A stretch of 29,079 nt of DNA from an uncultured Porphyromonadaceae bacterium. GTDB taxonomy: Bacteria; Bacteroidota; Bacteroidia; Bacteroidales; Muribaculaceae. The notes beneath the pieces are model-generated. The model had not been told where the DNA came from, ran no database searches, and was given only the letters and a program-made list of their open reading frames with translations. The stretch lies in assembly GCA_900546835.1 (NCBI GenBank), contig UREH01000007.1, forward strand, positions 1 through 29,079. The letters are read 5' to 3'. Shown piece by piece: positions 23,964 through 29,079 of the stretch; the stretch's first letter is position 1, and each line of letters opens with the position of its first letter. The position numbers and the translations under genes were made by a program.

Positions 23964-24491
23964 CTATCGGAGGTGGAGGTAGAACTGCCATATGGCCAGG
24001 GCGGTGCTGACGGCCACGTTGAGGGAATGCTTCGTGCCTTCCTGAGGGATTTCCAGACAGAGGTCGGCGCGGTCGACCACGGCCTGGTCCACGCCGTTCA
24101 CCTCGTGTCCGGCCACCACGGCGTAGCGGCGCGAGCGGTCGGGGCGGAACCCGTCGAGCGCCACGCTGCCGTTCACCTGCTCAAGAGCACAGACTGTAAA
24201 TCCTTGGTCGTGAAGTTCCTCTACGGCATCGAGTGTAGAGGGGAAATATCGCCAGGCCACCGACTCCTCCGCGCCCAGAGCCGTCTTGTGGATTTCAGGC
24301 GATGGGGGCGTGGCGCTGATGCCGCAAAGCCAGAGTTCGGCTACGCGGAAGGCGTCGGAGGTGCGGAATATCGAGCCTATATTGTTGAGTGAGCGCACGT
24401 TGTCGAGCACGACTATCAGCGGAAGCTTGCCTTTAGTGCGATACTCTTCGAGGCTGTCGCGCCCCATTTCCCAGATGGTCTTCTTAAGCAT
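23964..24491 (-). CDS. SpoU/TrmH-family RNA ribose 2'-O-methyltransferase
   Basis: The 175-residue protein is a compact SPOUT methyltransferase that methylates a ribose 2'-OH in tRNA or rRNA using S-adenosylmethionine. Motif 1 is LDNVRSLNNIGSIFRTSDAF (N31 and R43), motif 2 VVAGHEVNGV (125-134), motif 3 LEIPQEGTKHSLNVAVSTALA (146-166), which forms the trefoil-knot cofactor site. Motif 2 has GHE where most family members have GNE. There is no N-terminal RNA-binding extension. Its start is one nucleotide after the stop of the upstream MFS gene (TGA-T-ATG), so translation is probably coupled. Specific target is unknown. Confidence 0.92.
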   Translation of the reverse strand: MLKKTIWEMGRDSLEEYRTKGKLPLIVVLDNVRSLNNIGSIFRTSDAFRVAELWLCGISATPPSPEIHKTALGAEESVAWRYFPSTLDAVEELHDQGFTVCALEQVNGSVALDGFRPDRSRRYAVVAGHEVNGVDQAVVDRADLCLEIPQEGTKHSLNVAVSTALAIWQFYLHLR

Positions 24492-24492
24492 A

Positions 24493-25953
24493 TCAGTCTA
24501 TTTCGATTTTCTTGTAGCGCGGCACGAGCAGCTTGATAGCTCCCCACGCCAGCAGATAGCTTACGGCGCAGATGCAGAACACAATCATGTAGCCGGCCGG
24601 CTTCCCCTCGAAGTCGAGGAAGGTAAATGCCGCACCCTGCTCTCCGGCGTAGTAGAAGAGTTCGCCGGCGCCGGCGTTGATCAGATACGAGCTTATGCCG
24701 CCGGCCATGGTGCCGATACCTACGATCGAGGCCACGGTCGACGAGGGGAACATGTCGCCGATCGTGGAATAGAGGTTGGCGCTCCAGGCCTGATGGGCTG
24801 CTCCGGCAAGACCGATGATTACCGCCGGCCACCATGAGGAATGGACGCCCAGCGGCTGGGCGAACAGGGCCAGAATGGGCACGAAGGCAAACATCAGCAT
24901 GGCACGCATGCGTCCGGCATAGGGGTTCATGCCGCGTTTCTCAACGAAGAGCTTCGGCAGGTAGCCGCCGCCGATGGAGAGAACCGTTACGATGAAGTAG
25001 AGCACGAATATCAGAGCCTGCCCCATGGGGGTATAGCTCGCGTAGCCGAACTGGTCGGAGAAATAGGCGGGAGCCCAGAAGAGGAAGAACCACCATACGC
25101 CGTCGGTCAGAGCCTTGCCGGCCACGAATGCCCACGTCTGGCGGAATGTGAAGCAGCGCCAGAACGAAATTGTCTTTGTCTCCTCGGCCTTGATTTCAGC
25201 CTTCGACTCGTTGGCCTCGTCCTGACGGATGTAGGCAAGCTCGGCGGCGTTGACGTGTTTCGATTTCTCGGGGAGCGTATAGCATCCGCTCCAGAAACCC
25301 ATCCACACGAAGCCGAGCGCGCCGATAATCACGAAGGCCATCTCCCAGCCGAACTGCTTGGCCAGCACGGGGATGCACAGCGGGGCGGCCAGCGCGCCCA
25401 CCGAGGCTCCGGCATTGAATATCGAGGTAGCGAAAGCGCGGTCCATCTTGGGGAAGTACTGGGCCGTCACCTTGATGGCGGCGGGGAAGTTGCCCGACTC
25501 GCCGATGGCGAGCAGGGCGCGGCAGCCGAGGAAGAGCCAGACGCTCACCGAAGCTATCGAGAGCGCCAGAGCCGAGCCCGACTCGACGGCGCGAAGAGCC
25601 TCGACAGAGGCTATCCCTTCATATTTCATTGTCACCCAGCCACAACCGGCATGCATCACGGCGGCCAGCGACCAGATGAATATGGCCCAGAGGTAGCCTT
25701 TGCGCGAGCCCATCCAGTCGATGAACTTGCCGGCCACGAGGCTCACGGCGGCATAGAAGAGAGAGAAGAATCCGGTGATGTGGCCGTAGTCGGCGTCGGT
25801 CCAGTGGAATTCCGGCGCTATGAAATCCTTCCAGGTAAGCGAGAGCACCTGGCGGTCGAGATAGTTGATTGTTGTTGCGAAGAATAGCAGAGAGCAGATT
25901 ACCCATCTCCAGTTTGTCTTCCTGGCGGTGGCGGCAATTGAGGCTGTGGTCAT
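24493..25953 (-). CDS. exuT: MFS transporter, hexuronate (ExuT-like) anion:cation symporter family
   Basis: The 486-residue inner-membrane protein has about 12 hydrophobic segments. The family hallmark NYLDRQVL is at 30-37, and the first-half loop DWMGSRKG matches the MFS signature between helices 2 and 3. GCRALLAIGESGNFPAAIKV is typical of the ACS/hexuronate group. ExuT proteins import glucuronate or galacturonate with protons; this substrate is inferred from resemblance and no uronate catabolic gene is in the window. A related carboxylate substrate is possible. It is downstream of rnhA (62-nt gap) and is nearly fused to the methyltransferase gene. Confidence 0.85.
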   Translation of the reverse strand: MTTASIAATARKTNWRWVICSLLFFATTINYLDRQVLSLTWKDFIAPEFHWTDADYGHITGFFSLFYAAVSLVAGKFIDWMGSRKGYLWAIFIWSLAAVMHAGCGWVTMKYEGIASVEALRAVESGSALALSIASVSVWLFLGCRALLAIGESGNFPAAIKVTAQYFPKMDRAFATSIFNAGASVGALAAPLCIPVLAKQFGWEMAFVIIGALGFVWMGFWSGCYTLPEKSKHVNAAELAYIRQDEANESKAEIKAEETKTISFWRCFTFRQTWAFVAGKALTDGVWWFFLFWAPAYFSDQFGYASYTPMGQALIFVLYFIVTVLSIGGGYLPKLFVEKRGMNPYAGRMRAMLMFAFVPILALFAQPLGVHSSWWPAVIIGLAGAAHQAWSANLYSTIGDMFPSSTVASIVGIGTMAGGISSYLINAGAGELFYYAGEQGAAFTFLDFEGKPAGYMIVFCICAVSYLLAWGAIKLLVPRYKKIEID

Positions 25954-26015
25954 GGTAAAACGTTTAGGTATCGTATAGATTCAGAAATTAATGATAGGCA
26001 GTGATGTAGAATGAT

Positions 26016-26672
26016 TTATTTGCGTCCGAAATCGGCGGGAATCTCACCCCATGCGTCGGTGTCCCACCGTAGCACGGGGTTTTTCGTCTGATGTGTGCGC
26101 ACCCAGAGGTCGGCGCGGGCGAGCAGCTCGAAAATCTTCCTGTTGGCGGCCGAAGGCTGCAGTTTTGTGCGGCACCCGCGGTTTTTCAGCCAGCTGCGCG
26201 CCGTGCGCGAGTCGGAGTAAATCGGGGTGGTGGAGTCCCCCTTTTTCCAGAGATACGCAAGTGCGTGTACTAAAGCAAGATACTCGGCTATATTGTTAGT
26301 CCCTTCGGGATAAGGCCCCACATGGAAAAGTTCTATGCCGGAGCGCACGTCGACTCCGCGGTATTCCATCATGCCGGGATTGCCTGCGCAGGCGCCATCC
26401 ACGGCTATGGAGTCGGGATTGATTTCGGGAATCTCGAAAAGCTGAGCCTGATGTGCGCGGGCCTTTTCGGCATTGTGGGCGGCGATGGCCTCAATTATGG
26501 ACGCCTGGTCGTTGGGGTCGCCGCGGAAGGCGATCGCGGCGGCTGTGGAGCTGTCGAACGCCTTGTAGCGGGCGCCGGGAAAGCCGTCGACCTGTTCGAG
26601 GCAGTCGTCCCAGTCTTCGTAGATTCCGGGCTCGCGCCCTACCCATACCACGTAGTATTTTCGTTTGGCCAT
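26016..26672 (-). CDS. rnhA: Ribonuclease H1 with N-terminal hybrid-binding domain
   Basis: The 218-residue enzyme degrades RNA in RNA:DNA hybrids. Residues 5-49 form the hybrid-binding (Cauli_VI) domain (YYVVWVGREPGIYEDWDDC, then YKAFDSSTAAAIAF). The catalytic domain has D92 (AVDGACAGNPG), E130 (NNIAEYLAL) and D154 (YSDSRTARSWL). The final carboxylate is D206 or D214 (WDTDAWGEIPADFGR). The domain order is that of eukaryotic-type RNase H1, which is common in Bacteroidetes. A 42-nt gap separates it from the upstream gene. Confidence 0.92.
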   Translation of the reverse strand: MAKRKYYVVWVGREPGIYEDWDDCLEQVDGFPGARYKAFDSSTAAAIAFRGDPNDQASIIEAIAAHNAEKARAHQAQLFEIPEINPDSIAVDGACAGNPGMMEYRGVDVRSGIELFHVGPYPEGTNNIAEYLALVHALAYLWKKGDSTTPIYSDSRTARSWLKNRGCRTKLQPSAANRKIFELLARADLWVRTHQTKNPVLRWDTDAWGEIPADFGRK

Positions 26673-26714
26673 TGGCTTGAGGTGTGATTGATTCGGTTGA
26701 TGTTCCGGTTCGCC

Positions 26715-27956
26715 TCAACTGAGCGACAGGAGAATGGCGATGTCGGTATAGCGGAGCCCGGCGAGCGATGCCACTTTGGGGTTGACGGCTTTGCCCATAA
26801 AGGTCAGAACAGCCTGCTGCAACCCCGCCGACAGCGGCAGGCGCGCACCGGCGCTGCCACCTTCGCAGTCGGAGATCTGGTTGAGAAGAGTGATGAAGGT
26901 ATCGCTCAGAGCCATGGCGGCCGTGCGCGGCACGGTGCTTCCGGGGTTGATGAAGCAGTAGCGGCGGTAGCTGGCTTCGTCGTTGAGGTCGTTGACCATC
27001 GAGAAGCCTGTGGCCTGGGTGCATTTCAGGGTGTCGAGTTCGCCCAGGTCGATGGGCCGCAGCGACGTAAATGCCCTGCCGGGGCATTCCGATAGGTCGA
27101 ATACCAGAGCGTTGCGCTTGAGAATTGCCGTGGGGTCGCCGTCGACGGGCAGCGCACTGGTGCGCTCGGTGACTACCACGATATCGGCCGTGCGCAGTGC
27201 GCTCTCAAGCACACGCGGATGGAGCGACGAACCGATCACTCCCCCTCCCAGCTGGCGCAGGGCTGTGCGCAGACGGTAAACATCGTCGTCGAAGAGGCGC
27301 ACTATGGCTCCAAGGCCCATGGCCGAGCGGGCGGCGGCAGCCGCGGCCAGGCACGACCCTATGATCGTCACTTCGCAGGGTATCACCCCGGCGATGCCGC
27401 CCAGGAGTATCCCCTTGCCGTTTACGGGGTCGGCGAGCATCGATGCCGCAATGGTCATGGCGCTCCGGCCGTCGATTTCCGAGAGAATGTCGCCAAACGG
27501 GCGGTTGCCCTGCGGATCGCGCACCAGGTCGATTGCGATATTGATTATGCGCCGCGAGAGCAACTCCTTGATTACCTCCGGGGCGCTATTGCGGTTGAAG
27601 TTCGCCAGACTCAGGAGCATGGCGCCGCGGTGGAGCTGACGGATGTCGGAAATCTCCAGCGGAGCAAGATGTATCACGATGTCGGCTCCGAGGGCCTGCG
27701 AGCGCGGACATATCTGGGCTCCGGCGCGCACGTAGGCGCGGTCGCTGTAGTGGATATAGGAGGCGGCGTCGGCCTCCATCTTTACGGCGAAGCCCATGCG
27801 CGTGAGCGTGCCCACGGCCTCGGGTGTGAGCGGGAAGCGCTTTTCGGCGTGGTTGAGGCACTTGGGCAAACCGATAGTGGCGCGTCGGCGCGGAGTGGCT
27901 GTTCCGACCATAGCCTCCTTTACGTCGGGAGTCGACTGTGTTTCGGCGGAAGTCAT
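26715..27956 (-). CDS. Alanine dehydrogenase / transhydrogenase-alpha-like protein with degenerate active site
   Basis: The 413-residue protein aligns by eye over its length to alanine dehydrogenase: TIGLPKCLNHAEKRFPLTP, GILLGGIAGVIPCEVTIIG, and a late NPGSTVPRTAAMALSD. Key positions differ from M. tuberculosis AlaDH as I recall it. The Lys75 region (KVKEP) reads IHLAP, the His96 region (FLHLA) reads LLSLA, the NAD glycine motif GAGxxG reads GSCLAA, and the Asp270 segment reads FDLSECPGR. The pyruvate-binding Arg of the N-terminus seems kept. It may lack dehydrogenase activity or use another chemistry. The start at 27956 gives a 4-nt ATGA overlap with the aroK stop; an ATG at 27968 is the alternative. 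Confidence 0.75.
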   Translation of the reverse strand: MTSAETQSTPDVKEAMVGTATPRRRATIGLPKCLNHAEKRFPLTPEAVGTLTRMGFAVKMEADAASYIHYSDRAYVRAGAQICPRSQALGADIVIHLAPLEISDIRQLHRGAMLLSLANFNRNSAPEVIKELLSRRIINIAIDLVRDPQGNRPFGDILSEIDGRSAMTIAASMLADPVNGKGILLGGIAGVIPCEVTIIGSCLAAAAAARSAMGLGAIVRLFDDDVYRLRTALRQLGGGVIGSSLHPRVLESALRTADIVVVTERTSALPVDGDPTAILKRNALVFDLSECPGRAFTSLRPIDLGELDTLKCTQATGFSMVNDLNDEASYRRYCFINPGSTVPRTAAMALSDTFITLLNQISDCEGGSAGARLPLSAGLQQAVLTFMGKAVNPKVASLAGLRYTDIAILLSLS

Positions 27957-28504
27957 ATCATGTGGCATTCGATAAGTTGAAGGAATCGTTGGCGTGAGGC
28001 CGTAATCTCGTCGGCCGTCTCAAGCAGGTCGGAGGGGAAGGTGAGGGCGGCCTGCGAGTAGAAGGGTTGGCGTTCGGCCTGTTTCGAGGCTATGAAGGCG
28101 CGAAGCTCCTCGCAGCTTAGGCTGGCTATGAGAGGACGCTTGGCCGCTCCCTCCGACAGGCGGCGCAGCAGGGCTTCGTCGGAGGCCTGGAGCAGGATGG
28201 TCAGACCGTTGGAGTTCATCCACTCCATATTCCCCGGCTGGCACGGTGTCCCGCCTCCGCATGCTACGACCGTTCCGGGAGTGGCCGTCAGGCGGCGGAG
28301 CGTATCTGATTCGAGGCGGCGGAAGTACGCCTCTCCCTTTCGGCTGAAGATTTTGGCCACGGTGGCGCCCTCGGCCTGTTCTACAGCCTCGTCGAGGTCG
28401 ACAAAACGCAGGCGCACTCCATCCGGGCCGATGGCCCCGTGGAGCGCCCGGCCCAGGGTGGTTTTCCCCGAGCCCATGAATCCTATGAGGAATATCGGTT
28501 TCAG
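27953..28504 (-). CDS. aroK: Shikimate kinase, apparent CTG start
   Basis: The enzyme phosphorylates shikimate with ATP in the chorismate pathway. Motifs: P-loop GFMGSGKTT, the shikimate-binding FVDLDEAVEQ and SRKGEAYFRRLES, and VVACGGGTPC. The first ATG in frame (28477) falls inside the P-loop and would remove strand 1 and the first P-loop Gly. Reading upstream, the frame continues KPIFLIGF, exactly where the conserved N-terminus should be, and is preceded by CTG at 28502-28504. There is no ATG, GTG or TTG in the frame between there and mscL. I therefore place the start at CTG (183 residues), 16 nt after the mscL stop. Downstream it overlaps the next gene by 4 nt. Confidence 0.85.
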   Translation of the reverse strand: MKPIFLIGFMGSGKTTLGRALHGAIGPDGVRLRFVDLDEAVEQAEGATVAKIFSRKGEAYFRRLESDTLRRLTATPGTVVACGGGTPCQPGNMEWMNSNGLTILLQASDEALLRRLSEGAAKRPLIASLSCEELRAFIASKQAERQPFYSQAALTFPSDLLETADEITASRQRFLQLIECHMI

Positions 28505-28520
28505 GCTGCTTGAGCGATGA

Positions 28521-28967
28521 TTACTTTTTGGCCTGCTGCTCCTTGAGGAGGTCGCGGATTTCTGTGAGAAGCTGTTCTTCCTTCGAAGGCTCCGCGGGGG
28601 CGGCTGCGGCTGCTTCTTCCGCGTCGGCCTTGGCCGTGCGTTTGCGCATATTGTTGATGAACTTGATCATCACGAAGATACAGAAGGCCACGATGAGGAA
28701 ATCGACGATGGTCTGCACCCACGCGCCCCAGTTCATCGTAACTTCGGGCTTGAGCACTTCCTGGCCGTCGGTCACCGCTTTCTGAATCACCCATTTATAG
28801 TCGGTGAAGTTGATGCCGCCGGTAGCCACGCCGACCAGAGGCATGATTATATCGTCGACGAGCGAGCTTACGATCTTGCCGAAGGCTGCGCCGATGATCA
28901 CACCGACTGCCATGTCGACTACGTTGCCCTTCATGGCAAACTCCTTGAATTCTTTTACAAACGACAT
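28521..28967 (-). CDS. mscL: Large-conductance mechanosensitive channel
   Basis: The 148-residue inner-membrane protein releases solutes during osmotic downshock as a pentamer. The start [35 protein letters not shown] is the strongly conserved N-terminal helix and TM1. A periplasmic loop follows, then TM2 (about 80-104; [17 protein letters not shown]). The C-terminal helix ends [15 protein letters not shown]. An Ala/Glu-rich linker (about 112-128) precedes it. The ATG at 28967 is chosen because MSF-KEF is the family start; a TTG further upstream is not. It leads the minus-strand row mscL-aroK. Confidence 0.97.
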   Translation of the reverse strand: MSFVKEFKEFAMKGNVVDMAVGVIIGAAFGKIVSSLVDDIIMPLVGVATGGINFTDYKWVIQKAVTDGQEVLKPEVTMNWGAWVQTIVDFLIVAFCIFVMIKFINNMRKRTAKADAEEAAAAAPAEPSKEEQLLTEIRDLLKEQQAKK

Positions 28968-29006
28968 AGTTGTTAGGAGGTTATTATGAGTTTTTAAGTA
29001 ACTGTT

Positions 29007-29014
29007 CAAAATTA
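29007..29014 (-). promoter_or_regulatory. Promoter -7 box for mscL
   Basis: On the minus strand this reads TAATTTTG (TAnnTTTG), predicting transcription from near 29000 and a leader of about 33 nt. No convincing -33 box is seen. Confidence 0.4.
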
Positions 29015-29079
29015 TTTTATACTTTCCTGATCTAATTATTTCAACATTTCCGCGGTAAAATTTTCGAATCTTTTCCTCT

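Overview
The window looks like a chromosomal segment of a GC-rich gut Bacteroidales, most probably Muribaculaceae-like. The taxonomic reading is an inference from four things: a complete SusC/SusD/SusE/SusF-type outer-membrane glycan uptake operon, lipoprotein signals with an acidic stretch just after the lipidated Cys, Bacteroidetes-type promoter -7 boxes (TAnnTTTG) instead of sigma70 boxes, and secreted proteins with C-terminal beta-rich tails.

Layout. 1-301 is the 3' end of a repeat-rich surface protein. 467-2097 (minus) holds a LOG-family protein, a PduO-type corrinoid adenosyltransferase and a small DUF2795-type protein. 2334-4966 (plus) holds a U32-family protein and glucose-6-phosphate isomerase. 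5577-13274 (minus) is the susC-susD-susE-susF operon, converging on pgi. It has an operator-like repeat cluster upstream, hairpins in the two long intercistronic gaps and a strong terminator. 13794-15092 (minus) encodes a secreted OB-fold-type protein. 15260-16195 (minus) encodes a REP-associated tyrosine transposase (RAYT). 16504-20987 (minus) is topA-rluA-like-prfB. 21436-23877 (plus) is a C10 (streptopain-type) cysteine peptidase with its own terminator. 23964-28967 (minus) is a dense row: mscL, aroK, an alanine-dehydrogenase-like protein, rnhA, a hexuronate-type MFS transporter and a SpoU-type RNA methyltransferase.

How the genes fit together. The Sus operon should bind and import an alpha-glucan-like oligosaccharide: SusE- and SusF-like proteins carry two and three CBM-like repeats, SusD is the lid and SusC the TonB-dependent channel. 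No glycosidase or Sus regulator is in the window, so hydrolysis and control must be encoded elsewhere. The neighbouring pgi is central sugar metabolism but is on the opposite strand and probably not co-regulated. The remaining genes are housekeeping (translation termination, DNA topology, rRNA/tRNA modification, aromatic amino-acid synthesis, osmotic protection).

The most unusual content is a set of three intergenic GTAG-hairpin/hairpin-CTAC elements (REP/BIME-like). They share the window with a RAYT whose C-terminus carries an extra Rossmann-like domain and whose upstream region contains a separate inverted pair of hairpins. Other points of interest are an aroK that appears to start at CTG, an alanine-dehydrogenase-like protein lacking the expected catalytic and NAD-binding residues, and a prfB without the classical frameshift site.
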